Source: Chlamydiota bacterium
GTDB taxonomy: Bacteria; Chlamydiota; Chlamydiia; Chlamydiales; Rhabdochlamydiaceae
Assembly: GCA_013286595.1 (NCBI GenBank)
Contig: JABDFI010000010.1
Location: 1-32,633 of the forward strand
DNA: 32,633 bases
Direction of reading: 5' to 3'
The notes under the pieces were generated by a model. The model worked only from the letters and a program-made list of their open reading frames with translations. It was not told where the DNA came from and did not search any database. Position 1 is the stretch's first letter; the number at the start of each line of letters is the position of its first letter. The position numbers and the translations under genes are program-made. Below are positions 23,561-31,670 of the stretch, piece by piece.

Positions 23561-24959
23561 AAAGTAAGTTGCTATGTTGAATTTCAGGTACAAAAAAAAG
23601 TGACCTTAGAGATGTGAGTTTTGATAGATGAGCAAGGCCAGCATCTGTGATGTTTTCGCACCTGTATAGATCAAGTGATCTTAAGAGTGTGAGTTTTGAT
23701 AGATGGGCAAGGCCAGCATCTGTGATGTTTGTGCACTCGCCTAGATTAAGTGAGCTTAAGAGTGTGAGTTTTGATAGATGGGCAAGGCCAGCATCTCTGA
23801 TGTTTTCGCACTCTCTTAGATTAAGTGATCTTAAGAGTGTAAGTTTTGATAGATGGTCAAGGCCAGCATCTGTGATGTTTTCGCATCTGTATAGATTAAG
23901 TGAGCTTAAGAGTGTAAGTTTTGATAGATGGGCAAGGCCAGCATCTGTGATGTTTTCGCATCTGTATAGATTAAGTGAGCTTAAGAGTGTGAGTTTTGAT
24001 AGATGGGCGAGGCCAGCATCTGTGATGTTTTCGCACCCGCTTAGATCAAGTGAGCTTAAGAGTGTGAATTTTGATAGATGGGCGAGGCCGGTATCTGTGA
24101 TGTTTTCGCACCCGCTTAGATCAAGTGAGCTTAAGAGTGTGAGTTTTGATAGATGGTCAAGGCCAGCATCTGTGATGTTTCTGCACCAGCTTAGATCAAG
24201 TGAGCTTAAGAGTGTGAGAGTTACTAGATGGGCAAGGCCAGCATCTGTGATGTTTTCGCACCTGTATAGATCAAGTGACCTTAAGAGTGTGAGTTTTGAT
24301 AGATGGGCGAGGCCAGCATCTGTGATGTTTTCGCACCCGCCTAGATCAAGCGAACTTAAGAGTGTGAGTTTTGATATAGTGGCAAGGCCAGCATCTGTGA
24401 TGTTTTCGCACCCGCTTAGATCAAGTGAGCTTAAGAGTGTGAGTTTTGATAGATGGGCAAGGCCAGCATCTGTGATGTTTTCGCACCCGCTTAGATCAAG
24501 TGAGCTTAAGAGTGTGAGTTTTGATAGATGGGCAAGGCCAGCATCTGTAATGTTTTCGCACTCGCTTAGATTAAGTGAGCTTAAGAGTGGGAGAGTTGCT
24601 AGATGGGCAAGGCCCGCATCCGTGATTTTCTTGCAATTATATAGATTGATAGAGGTAATGCAAGTGCCACTTGCTTTATCAAGAATTTTTTTAAGATCGG
24701 TATCCGATAAATTGGTTAGTTTAGAAAGATCTAGAGAGCCGTCTTTGACGAGAGATAGATTACTCCAAGTTTTGCATACATGGTGGACGCGAGCTGTTTC
24801 TCGAGTAGGAAGGAAGCTTAATATACATTCGAAAACGTCGCTAGGGATAGCCTTTATGCCAGTCGTTGCGGGTTTAGGTGTAGTTTGTGAAGGGGTAGGC
24901 ACAGACGCTGACTGCGCTGTCGCTTGTAAAGTTAAAGGAACTAAGCCGGATAATGCCAT
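23538..24959 (-). CDS. F-box/LRR protein with highly uniform repeats
   Basis: 473 residues. Leader MALSGLVPLTLQATAQ, F-box at about 38-70 (IPSDVFECILSFLP, VCKTWSNL), then 14 LRRs that are strikingly alike (SGCENITDAGLAHLSKLTLL repeated with few changes), indicating recent repeat homogenisation. TAGGAG lies 8 bases before the ATG. The gene ends …LLSRYCTIL, with YCTIL encoded by the palindromic arm at 23538-23560. Leader and F-box are very similar to the 21904-23103 gene, of which it is a tandem copy. Likely host-directed ubiquitin-ligase adaptor, by architecture only. Confidence 0.9.
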   Translation of the reverse strand: MALSGLVPLTLQATAQSASVPTPSQTTPKPATTGIKAIPSDVFECILSFLPTRETARVHHVCKTWSNLSLVKDGSLDLSKLTNLSDTDLKKILDKASGTCITSINLYNCKKITDAGLAHLATLPLLSSLNLSECENITDAGLAHLSKLTLLSSLDLSGCENITDAGLAHLSKLTLLSSLDLSGCENITDAGLATISKLTLLSSLDLGGCENITDAGLAHLSKLTLLRSLDLYRCENITDAGLAHLVTLTLLSSLDLSWCRNITDAGLDHLSKLTLLSSLDLSGCENITDTGLAHLSKFTLLSSLDLSGCENITDAGLAHLSKLTLLSSLNLYRCENITDAGLAHLSKLTLLSSLNLYRCENITDAGLDHLSKLTLLRSLNLRECENIRDAGLAHLSKLTLLSSLNLGECTNITDAGLAHLSKLTLLRSLDLYRCENITDAGLAHLSKLTSLRSLFFVPEIQHSNLLSRYCTIL

Positions 24960-25047
24960 CGTTAAATCTCCTAATTGTGATTAGGATTATTATATTTATA
25001 TTTTTAGTTTATTCAAAGAATAAATTATTATTATTTACTGCTTTAAA

Positions 25048-25140
25048 CTCGACTTTGTACAATCTCATGGTTTCATCGCTGACGCTCGTCAGCCATGAGA
25101 TTGTACAAATAAAAATTGATAGAGAGAGGCTCCTATCATT
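25048..25140. repeat. Single arm of the palindromic element
   Basis: Nearly identical to 23200-23291, with an exact internal hairpin (TGTACAATCTCATGG … CCATGAGATTGTACA). Its last bases (TCCTATCATT) contain the TGA stop of the transporter gene read from the other strand, so the element's edge defines that gene's end. No partner arm follows. Confidence 0.75.
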
Positions 25141-26101
25141 GCTTAGAATTGGTATTAGGTTCTAGTTGAAGAGGGGATGGCTTAGAGTTAACGATGTATC
25201 CTTGCTTGAGTTCTGCTCTGTAGAAAATAAGCAGACCAATTGATACGATTCCTGTAGAGAGTAAAATCGTCCAAGAAAGGGGTTCTCCTAAGAAAAGCCA
25301 GCCACTTATCGAAGCAAAGATGGGACTGAGCAAACCGATGAAAGATAAGAAAGTGGCAGTGAATCGCTTGAGCAATACGCCGTACACATTATAGCAGAGC
25401 AAATTGTAAACGAGGGTGATGAGCAACGTCCATTGGAGAAAGGGCGTGACATGATGAGCTGCAATAGGCGTTGGTGCCCAGTTTTCAACTAAGGATGAAT
25501 GACCAAATGCTAAGAGTCCACCGATCAACATACTCGTGCCATTTGCCATAAGAGGAGAAATGGCTTGATCTTTCACGATGAATCTCAAGAGAACCCATCC
25601 GTAAACAGAAGACAATACCGCCCCCATGATAGCCAAGGTAGGCCAAGAGAGGAAGCTAAAAGCATTGAACAACTCTTCAGATCCCGTTTGGTGCATGAGA
25701 ACGGGAATGAATCCAACGAAACCGATCGCCATTCCTATCCATTTATTGCGGTTCATTTTTTCTTTAAAATGAAGATAAGAAAATAAGGCGGAAAAGAACG
25801 GGGATAAGCTGTAGATAAAGCACGTCTTAGCAGCTGATAGGTACTGGAGCCCCCAGAATTCGAGCGCATTCGTGAGATAGATGCTAAAAAAAGCGAGAAC
25901 AACGAGAGAAATGAGCTGAAGACGGTTGAGTTTAAAAGCTGATCGTTTGAAAGCGGCCATGAAGAGATACAAGATCAGGCCGGCTAACACCATGCGCGAT
26001 CCCGTTAAGAAAAGGGGTGGGCAATACTGCATCGCGATTTTGCCTACTGAAAAAACACTAGACCATACGGCAAACAGCATCACGACAAAAGTAACAGACA
26101 T
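25136..26101 (-). CDS. DMT-superfamily (EamA) membrane transporter
   Basis: 321 residues with about ten hydrophobic segments arranged as two EamA halves. The first half starts FVVMLFAVWSSVFSVGKIA and includes the characteristic segment ALEFWGLQYLSAAKTCFIYS, then LSPFFSALFSYLHFKEKM. The second half repeats this pattern (LLSPIFASISGWLFLGEPLS). The C-terminus (YIVNSKPSPLQLEPNTNSKQ) is hydrophilic, and its stop falls in a repeat element. Inner-membrane exporter or importer; substrate unknown. Chlamydia and Rickettsia use DMT proteins for S-adenosylmethionine uptake, so that is one possibility, but no substrate residue can be read. The 219-bp gap to the divergent mdh probably holds both promoters. 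Confidence 0.85.
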   Translation of the reverse strand: MSVTFVVMLFAVWSSVFSVGKIAMQYCPPLFLTGSRMVLAGLILYLFMAAFKRSAFKLNRLQLISLVVLAFFSIYLTNALEFWGLQYLSAAKTCFIYSLSPFFSALFSYLHFKEKMNRNKWIGMAIGFVGFIPVLMHQTGSEELFNAFSFLSWPTLAIMGAVLSSVYGWVLLRFIVKDQAISPLMANGTSMLIGGLLAFGHSSLVENWAPTPIAAHHVTPFLQWTLLITLVYNLLCYNVYGVLLKRFTATFLSFIGLLSPIFASISGWLFLGEPLSWTILLSTGIVSIGLLIFYRAELKQGYIVNSKPSPLQLEPNTNSKQ

Positions 26102-26320
26102 AGCTCTCTCAAGTTAGCTCAGGAACTGTCAACTAATTTTTATGCATAGACAGTATCCTAGAATTGTATCATTTTTTTTGCTATTAAGGCCAGGTAAACC
26201 ATGAATCTATCCCTAATTCAAATTCGAGTTGAAGAGTGGTTGCAAATTTTTTAGTTTGCATTGGTGGTGTCAGATCATATATTGATGGATACAATTATTC
26301 TATTCATGTTGTGAGAGGCA

Positions 26321-27316
26321 ATGGGAAAGCAAGTGAAGCGCGTAGCTGTAACAGGTGGGGCAGGACAAATCGCCTATAGTCTTCTTTTTAGAATTGCTTC
26401 AGGTGAAATGCTAGGTCAGGATCAGCCTGTCGCTTTGCATATCTTAGAAGTGCCAGATTCGATGGAGGCTCTCAAAGGTGTGGTCATGGAATTGCAAGAC
26501 TGCGCGTTTCCTTTGCTCAAAGAGGTGAAGATCGGATCAGATCCCCTTGAGGTGTTTAAAGGGGTTCATTTTGCCTTGCTGATTGGAGCCAAACCACGCG
26601 GACCTGGCATGGAGCGAAAAGATTTATTAGGCGCCAATGGCAAAATTTTCATCGAACAAGGTGCTGCTTTAAATGCAGTTGCTGATAAGGATGTTCTCAT
26701 TTTTGTCGTAGGGAATCCCTGTAACACGAATTGTCTGATTGCCATGCATCACGCTCCGAAGATTCCTCAAGAGAGATTCTTTGCGATGATGAGACTGGAT
26801 GAGAACCGCGCCAAAGCGATGTTAGCACTTAAAGGTGGCGTTACAGTTGAAGAGGTTAATCGTGTGGTAGTGTGGGGGAATCACTCAGCGACGCAGGTCC
26901 CCGATTTCCTCAATGCAAAAATTCAAGGGAAAGCTGCTTTAGATGTGATCAAAGATCGAACATGGTGTGAATCTGAATTCATTCCTTCTGTCCAAAAACG
27001 AGGAGCGCAAGTCATTGCTGCTCGAGGAAAATCTTCTGCGGCCTCTGCTGCGCATGCTGTGATTGGCTCTATTCAAGCGCTTTTGCGTCCTACACCAGTT
27101 GGAGATTGGTTTTCTATAGGAAGAATATCGACTGGCAATCCCTATGGTGTGGCAGACGATCTGATCTTTTCGTTCCCTTGCATCTCGAAAGGGGACGGAA
27201 AAGTGGAAGTTGTCAAAGATGTGCCATGGGATCCCTTTTTAAAAGAAAAGATTCGGTTGAGTGAGAAAGAACTTCTCGAAGAAAGAACGTTGATTGCTGA
27301 TCTCTTGAGGAATTGA
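26321..27316 (+). CDS. mdh: Malate dehydrogenase
   Basis: Oxidises malate to oxaloacetate with NAD in the cytoplasmic TCA cycle. 331 residues, normal length. The Rossmann motif [15 protein letters not shown] is at about 8-22, the mobile loop [15 protein letters not shown] carries the substrate arginines, and the catalytic pair is Asp160 (MMRLDENRA, with Arg163) and His188 ([11 protein letters not shown]). GAGAGG lies just before the ATG. It is followed after one base by gltA, so oxaloacetate formation and its use are encoded together, most likely in one transcript. Confidence 0.97.
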   Translation: MGKQVKRVAVTGGAGQIAYSLLFRIASGEMLGQDQPVALHILEVPDSMEALKGVVMELQDCAFPLLKEVKIGSDPLEVFKGVHFALLIGAKPRGPGMERKDLLGANGKIFIEQGAALNAVADKDVLIFVVGNPCNTNCLIAMHHAPKIPQERFFAMMRLDENRAKAMLALKGGVTVEEVNRVVVWGNHSATQVPDFLNAKIQGKAALDVIKDRTWCESEFIPSVQKRGAQVIAARGKSSAASAAHAVIGSIQALLRPTPVGDWFSIGRISTGNPYGVADDLIFSFPCISKGDGKVEVVKDVPWDPFLKEKIRLSEKELLEERTLIADLLRN

Positions 27317-27317
27317 T

Positions 27318-28475
27318 ATGTCAGAAGAAGTGTTATTCCAGATTACAAAAGATAAGCTTGAGACGGGGTTGAGAGGATTTCCTGTTGGATACTGCACAAC
27401 CTCTTATGTCGATCCAGAAAAAGGGTTATTTTATGTGGGCAAACCCGTGGATCAATTGGCCAGTTGGGAACCGATTCAAGTGATCTACTTGCTCTATCAC
27501 GGTAAAGAAGGAAATCCCCAAGAAGTGGAAAAGTTCAATCAGGCACTGAAGCTTCGAAGCAGTTGCTCCAAAGAAGTAATCCATGCAGTAGAGTCTCTGC
27601 CGCGTCAAGGACATCCTATGAAGCTGTACTGCGCCGCTTTACTCATCTTAGGCATGTATGAGGGGACTGGCAATTATCGGGAAGACTGTCTCAATCTCAT
27701 TGCCAAATTGCCCCATCTGACAGCAGCTGTCATCAATCATCATGCGGGGTGGGGGAAAACAGCTGATCCTCAGCGGAATTTAGAGTACATGGAAAATTTT
27801 GCCCATATGCTCCGTGTTCCCAAAGTAGATTATACTCAGTTGACGCGCGCTTTCAAACTCTTCAACATCCTCCATTTTGATCATGGAGGAGGCAATCTAT
27901 CCGCTTTTGTGGGTAAAGCTGTCGCCTCAGGACTGGAAGATATGTATGGCTCGATCGCTTCTGCGATGTGCGCTCTTGCGGGACCTCGGCATGGCAAAGC
28001 CAATCAGGATTGTTTGGAGTTCGTCCGTTTTGTACTGGAAGCAGTAGGGGAAAAGGCGACAGAAGCCGATGTAGAAACTTTCATCCGTAAGAGATTAGCA
28101 GAGAATCAACTTGTATTTGGTTTTGGTCATGCAGTATTGCGCGTGGAAGATCCCAGAGCCACTGTTCAGTTCAACTATGTCAAAGAGCACTATCCCAACC
28201 ATCCTCTTGTCAAAATTGCGCAGCTATTGCGCACGGCAGGCTCGAAGGTGTTAGCAGAAAATCCGAAGATCTCCGACCCTCATGCCAATGTCGATGCCGT
28301 TTCCGGCACCCTCTTGACAGCGGCAGGATTTCCTTATCCTCAGTACTTTACTATCTTATTTGGCCTTTCTCGATCGGTGGGGATTGCGATGCAGATCGTC
28401 TATGAGCGGGTCGAAGCCAGAGAGGGTAAAGGAACGCCCATTGTTCGCCCCAAGTACCTCTATAAACAACGTTGA
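27318..28475 (+). CDS. gltA: Citrate synthase
   Basis: Condenses oxaloacetate and acetyl-CoA to citrate. 385 residues. The catalytic residues are recognisable: His225 in GPRHGKANQ, His271 in GFGHAVLR and Asp326 in ANVDAVSG, and the HFDHGGGNLSAF segment is typical. It starts one base after the mdh stop. Animal-pathogenic Chlamydia lack this enzyme while environmental chlamydiae keep it, which supports the taxonomic reading. Two terminator-like hairpins follow the stop. A piece of a second, slightly different citrate synthase gene lies at 30001-30110. Confidence 0.97.
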   Translation: MSEEVLFQITKDKLETGLRGFPVGYCTTSYVDPEKGLFYVGKPVDQLASWEPIQVIYLLYHGKEGNPQEVEKFNQALKLRSSCSKEVIHAVESLPRQGHPMKLYCAALLILGMYEGTGNYREDCLNLIAKLPHLTAAVINHHAGWGKTADPQRNLEYMENFAHMLRVPKVDYTQLTRAFKLFNILHFDHGGGNLSAFVGKAVASGLEDMYGSIASAMCALAGPRHGKANQDCLEFVRFVLEAVGEKATEADVETFIRKRLAENQLVFGFGHAVLRVEDPRATVQFNYVKEHYPNHPLVKIAQLLRTAGSKVLAENPKISDPHANVDAVSGTLLTAAGFPYPQYFTILFGLSRSVGIAMQIVYERVEAREGKGTPIVRPKYLYKQR

Positions 28476-28587
28476 TGTTTTTTACATCAAGATGCTTTTT
28501 TGCGTAAATTCCGAAGCTCCAAGCCAATAGCAAAAAAGACAGGCCGGTATTTTCATATAAGTTTTTTGCTGCGATTTTTCTTGTAAG

Positions 28588-28610
28588 AATCCTATGTCAT
28601 AGGGATTTTT
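28588..28610 (+). terminator. Probable terminator of mdh-gltA
   Basis: Stem AATCCTAT / ATAGGGATT with a three-base turn and one bulged G, followed by a run of T. It lies 113 bases after the gltA stop. A weaker hairpin (TTGATGT-TTTTT-ACATCAA) lies right at the stop, near 28472-28491. Confidence 0.5.
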
Positions 28611-28644
28611 CGTTATGATGTAGCCATGTTGAACGGCGGAGACA

Positions 28645-28684
28645 ATAAAAAAGCCCAAGAAAATGATCTTGGGCTGTTTTTTTG
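28645..28684. terminator. Bidirectional rho-independent terminator, copy 1
   Basis: Stem AGCCCAAGA (28652-28660) with TCTTGGGCT (28667-28675), an A-run to the left and GTTTTTTT to the right, so it can end transcription from gltA and from the opposing gene at 28716-29837. The same hairpin occurs after each of the three family members. Confidence 0.85.
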
Positions 28685-28715
28685 CGGATAGAGAGGGATC
28701 GGCTCGTAAGCTTTA

Positions 28716-29837
28716 TCACTTTCTCGAAGCCACTGTGAACTTCCTCATGGCTACAGTGCCGACGTCAGCCTTGCTATGCATGAAAATGCCGATGTTCAAA
28801 CCTCTTGAGGGATTAAAGCCTCCAACACATACATGAAATGCAGGAAGCCCGACCGGCTGATCGGGAAATCTCGATTTTTCCTTACAGACTCCCAAGGTAG
28901 GTCGAGGTCCTTTACGTCCGGCTCGTCGTTCCTGTCGGAATAGTATTTCCTCAGCGGGTGATCCACGTTGGAATAGTATTTCTTTAGTGGCTGTGTAGCG
29001 CGTGAAAATAATTGTGGCTAGATCAAGAGCGGATGTTTCTGATATATAACCCCTACCTGGTTTAATTTTCGCATTCAGAGCTTTGAGCGCATCTTTTTGT
29101 TTTGCATAAGCTGCATCGTCATAGGTTTCGTCCGAGTTATTTGGAAATAGCAGACCTTTTCGCATAACAAGCAAACAAGTAGGTCCAGCTGGAGTATTTT
29201 CATGCTCGGAGAGAGCTGGTGAGATCATGCGTGACATTTCGTGAAAGTGCCCTGGGTTTCCTTTTTTTGGAGCTGCGACGATCTTCTCTAGAGCTTTAAG
29301 GTTAAAGTCTTCTTTAGTCTTAGTCTTTATATTGGTTATAGATTGGGGACGGAGAACTGGGGGAACGTGAGTATCGTAGATGGATTTAGAGGGCTCGAGA
29401 GGATCAGTATCCAACCACCAATCGATTAAATCCTTGGAAAAGGGAAGCTCTGGTCCTACATCCACTCCGTAATACTCTTGCCACTCTTTCGCGCCAAAAG
29501 CGTTTTCGTCACCTTTAACATATTCTGCTACGAGTGTGGCAACATCTTCGTTAAGAGGTGTGGATAAAAACACATGTTCGGTGAGTCTGAGCTTAACTCT
29601 TTCTGAAAAAGACTGAGAGCCTCCCACATATTCTGCGACGAGTGTGGCTAGATCTTCGTTAAGAGGTGTGCAAGAAGCTACGATCTCACCGATTTGAAAT
29701 ACATCTCTGCCTAAGAAAGGTTGCGGCTTTTTTATAGTGACAGAGGTTGCAACTGGCGTGGGTGTAACAGGATCTAGGGTGAGTGGAGCTAATGACAAGC
29801 TTCTAACGCCAGATGATGATAGAGGGGATAAAGACAT
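28716..29837 (-). CDS. Uncharacterised family protein (copy A), predicted effector
   Basis: 373 residues, one of three tandem paralogues. The Ser/Pro/Thr-rich leader contains RSLSLAPLTLDPVTPT (about 12-27), the same core as in the F-box/LRR proteins, followed by RDVFQIGEIVAS at about 44-55. Two nearly identical 15-residue repeats follow (TPLNEDLATLVAEYV at 57-71 and TPLNEDVATLVAEYV at 93-107), weakly like the first half of an F-box. A conserved core comes next (AKEWQEYYGVDVGPELPF, DWWLDTDPLEPSKSIYDTH), then a variable C-terminal half with fixed anchors TPAGPTCLLVMRKG, ALDLATIIFTRYT, VCVGGF and VAMRKFTV. No signal peptide or membrane segment. I recall similar unannotated proteins in environmental chlamydiae but cannot name a function. 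AAAGGA precedes the ATG. Confidence 0.85.
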   Translation of the reverse strand: MSLSPLSSSGVRSLSLAPLTLDPVTPTPVATSVTIKKPQPFLGRDVFQIGEIVASCTPLNEDLATLVAEYVGGSQSFSERVKLRLTEHVFLSTPLNEDVATLVAEYVKGDENAFGAKEWQEYYGVDVGPELPFSKDLIDWWLDTDPLEPSKSIYDTHVPPVLRPQSITNIKTKTKEDFNLKALEKIVAAPKKGNPGHFHEMSRMISPALSEHENTPAGPTCLLVMRKGLLFPNNSDETYDDAAYAKQKDALKALNAKIKPGRGYISETSALDLATIIFTRYTATKEILFQRGSPAEEILFRQERRAGRKGPRPTLGVCKEKSRFPDQPVGLPAFHVCVGGFNPSRGLNIGIFMHSKADVGTVAMRKFTVASRK

Positions 29838-30000
29838 GAATTATTCCTTTTGTTTTTAGTTAAAAAGTTAAAGCAAAAACACATAAATGTAATTATTGAT
29901 TATTGTATATATTCTGTCTACTAAATTAAAAATTTTAAATTAAAATATAAACTATAATTATATTTGCTAATTAATTTGTAATTAATATTATCAAGTTAGT

Positions 30001-30110
30001 AAGAGCACTATCCTAACCACCCTCTTGTCAAAATTGCACAGCTGTTGCGCACGGCAGGCTCGAAGGTGTTAGCGGAAAATCCCAAGATTTCTAAGCATAA
30101 CTTGTAAGAC
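30001..30110 (+). pseudogene. Fragment of a second citrate synthase gene
   Basis: 30001-30092 matches gltA bases 28183-28274 with eight differences. Every one is a silent third-position change (for example CCC to CCT, CAT to CAC, CTA to CTG), so the encoded segment EHYPNHPLVKIAQLLRTAGS through VLAENPKIS is unchanged. The match stops abruptly and is followed by KHNL-stop. It has no start or upstream part and cannot be functional. The surrounding 29838-30000 is the AT-rich upstream region of the 28716-29837 gene. Confidence 0.85.
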
Positions 30111-30140
30111 CGCGGCTATTTTGCTATCTTTTAGAGACAA

Positions 30141-30179
30141 TAAAAAAGCCCAAGAAAATGATCTTGGGCTTTCTTTTTT
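30141..30179. terminator. Bidirectional terminator, copy 2
   Basis: Stem AGCCCAAGA (30147-30155) and TCTTGGGCT (30162-30170), with the same loop as copy 1, followed by TTCTTTTTT and preceded by AAAAAA. It lies downstream of the minus-strand gene at 30216-31358. Confidence 0.82.
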
Positions 30180-30215
30180 GCAGGTAGAGGGATCGGCTCG
30201 TAAGCTTTATCACTT

Positions 30216-31358
30216 TCACGAAGCCACTGTGAACTTCCGCATGGCCATAATGCCAATGCTATTGGAGGCGTCGCGGTGGAGACTGTGGACCCTCAAGCCT
30301 CCAGAGCTGTCAAAGCCCCCAACACATACACGACATACACGAAATCTATGCTCACCGTCAAGCTGGAAGGGAAATCTAGATCTCTCCCGACAGACTCCAT
30401 TGATGAAGCGGGGGCCCATATGCTCAGGGGGTAGGTTTTCCACACCCGAGCCATCACTTAGGTGGCGCTCTCCAGTGACTGTGTAGCGCGTGAAAACAAT
30501 TGTGGCAAGATCAAGAGCAGAAGTTTCTGATACATAACCTACATCTTTTTTAATTTTCCCATTCAGAGCCTGGAGCGCCTTTTTGTGGTAGTGATAAGCT
30601 TCTTCGCCATAAGGAAAAGCATCTTCTCTAAATAATACACCTTTTCGCATAACGAGTACACAAGCAGGTCCAGCTGGAGTATTTTCATAATCGATAAGAG
30701 CAGGTGAGCGATCGACATAATGCCCTGCATGTCCTTTTGCTGGAGTCGCGACGATCTGCCCAAGAGATTTCAGGCTAAAGGCTTTTTGAGTGTTAGTCTC
30801 TATAATGCTTATAGATTGAGGGCGTAGAACTGGAGGAAGGTGAGTATCGTAGATGGATTTAGAGGGCTCTAGAGGATCGGTATCCAACCACCAATCGATT
30901 AAATCCTTAGAAAAGGGAAGCTCTGGTCCTACATCCACTCCGTAATACTCTTGCCACTCTTTCGCGCCAAAAGCGTTTTCGTCACCTTTTACATATTCTG
31001 CTACGAGTCTGGCAACATCTTCGTTAAGAGGTGTGGATGAAAACAGATGTTCGGTGAGTCTGAGCTTAACTCTTTCTGAAAAAGACTGAGAGCATCCCAC
31101 ATATTCTGCTACGATTTTGGCTAAAGGCTGATCAAAGGATGTGCGAGAATCTCCGAGAGGTGTGCAAGAAGCCACAAGCTCAGCGATTTGAAACACATCT
31201 CTGTCTAAGAAAGGTTGCGGCTTTTTTATAGTGACAGAGGTTGCAGCTGGCGCGGGCTCAACAGGTGCCGCAACTGGCGTGGGTGTAACAGGATCTAGGG
31301 TGAGTAGAGCTAATGACAAGCTTCTAACGCCAGATGATGATAGAGGGGATAAAGACAT
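30216..31358 (-). CDS. Uncharacterised family protein (copy B), predicted effector
   Basis: 380 residues, paralogue of the genes at 28716 and 31671. The leader MSLSPLSSSGVRSLSLALLT is followed by a slightly longer Pro/Ala/Thr linker. The first VAEYV repeat is expanded and diverged here (TPLGDSRTSFDQPLAKIVAEYV, split as TPLGDSRTSFDQ and PLAKIVAEYV), while the second is standard. The half up to the DTHLPPVLRPQ motif is identical to copy C, as is the DNA for about 370 bases. After it the two differ markedly apart from the anchors TPAGPACVLVMRKGVLF, SALDLATIVFTRYT, VCVGGF and MAMRKFTVAS. AAAGGA before the ATG. Function unknown; likely exported, by leader similarity. Confidence 0.85.
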   Translation of the reverse strand: MSLSPLSSSGVRSLSLALLTLDPVTPTPVAAPVEPAPAATSVTIKKPQPFLDRDVFQIAELVASCTPLGDSRTSFDQPLAKIVAEYVGCSQSFSERVKLRLTEHLFSSTPLNEDVARLVAEYVKGDENAFGAKEWQEYYGVDVGPELPFSKDLIDWWLDTDPLEPSKSIYDTHLPPVLRPQSISIIETNTQKAFSLKSLGQIVATPAKGHAGHYVDRSPALIDYENTPAGPACVLVMRKGVLFREDAFPYGEEAYHYHKKALQALNGKIKKDVGYVSETSALDLATIVFTRYTVTGERHLSDGSGVENLPPEHMGPRFINGVCRERSRFPFQLDGEHRFRVCRVCVGGFDSSGGLRVHSLHRDASNSIGIMAMRKFTVAS

Positions 31359-31670
31359 AAATTATTCCTTTTGTTTTTAGTTAAAAGTTAAATTAAAAAG
31401 CATATGAATATGATTATTAATTATTTTTGATATTATGTCTATTAAAAATAAATTTTTAAAATTTAAGTATATATATAATTATATTTACTAATTAATTTAT
31501 AATTAATATTATAAAGTTAATTACTGTTAATTATGAAGATGGGTAAGGATTCGCTAAAGAGTCGTTAAAAATGGCTATTTTGCGATTTTTTAGAGAAAAA
31601 AAACAGCTCCAAGAAAAATGATCTTGGGCTGTTTTTTTGCAGGTAAAGAAAGTGAAGTCCTTGAGCTTTA
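31359..31670. other. Intergenic AT-rich region
   Basis: 312 bases between copies B and C. The part next to 31358 is very AT-rich and similar to 29838-30000, as expected for duplicated upstream regions. The part 31570-31600 resembles 30112-30140 (GGCTATTTTGC…TTTTAGAG) and leads into the third terminator. No gene, tRNA or citrate-synthase fragment is present here. Confidence 0.7.
31595..31638. terminator. Bidirectional terminator, copy 3, slightly imperfect
   Basis: Stem AACAGCTCCAAGA (from 31602) with TCTTGGGCTGTT (31622-31633), containing one mismatch or bulge, flanked by an A-run and a T-run. It ends the gene at 31671. Confidence 0.75.

Noticed and set aside
23647-24984. Long open frame (445 codons) on the plus strand opposite an F-box/LRR gene, with similar ones at 3520-4245, 10846-11346 and 22316-22936
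   Set aside because: They are made of one repeated peptide (FDRWARPASVMF) that mirrors the LRR codons of the real gene. The frame stays open only because the LRR unit avoids certain codons, and there is no ribosome site or non-repetitive domain.
30121-30486. 121-codon plus-strand frame starting at 30121
   Set aside because: It begins in the terminator hairpin and is antisense to the conserved end of the 30216-31358 gene.
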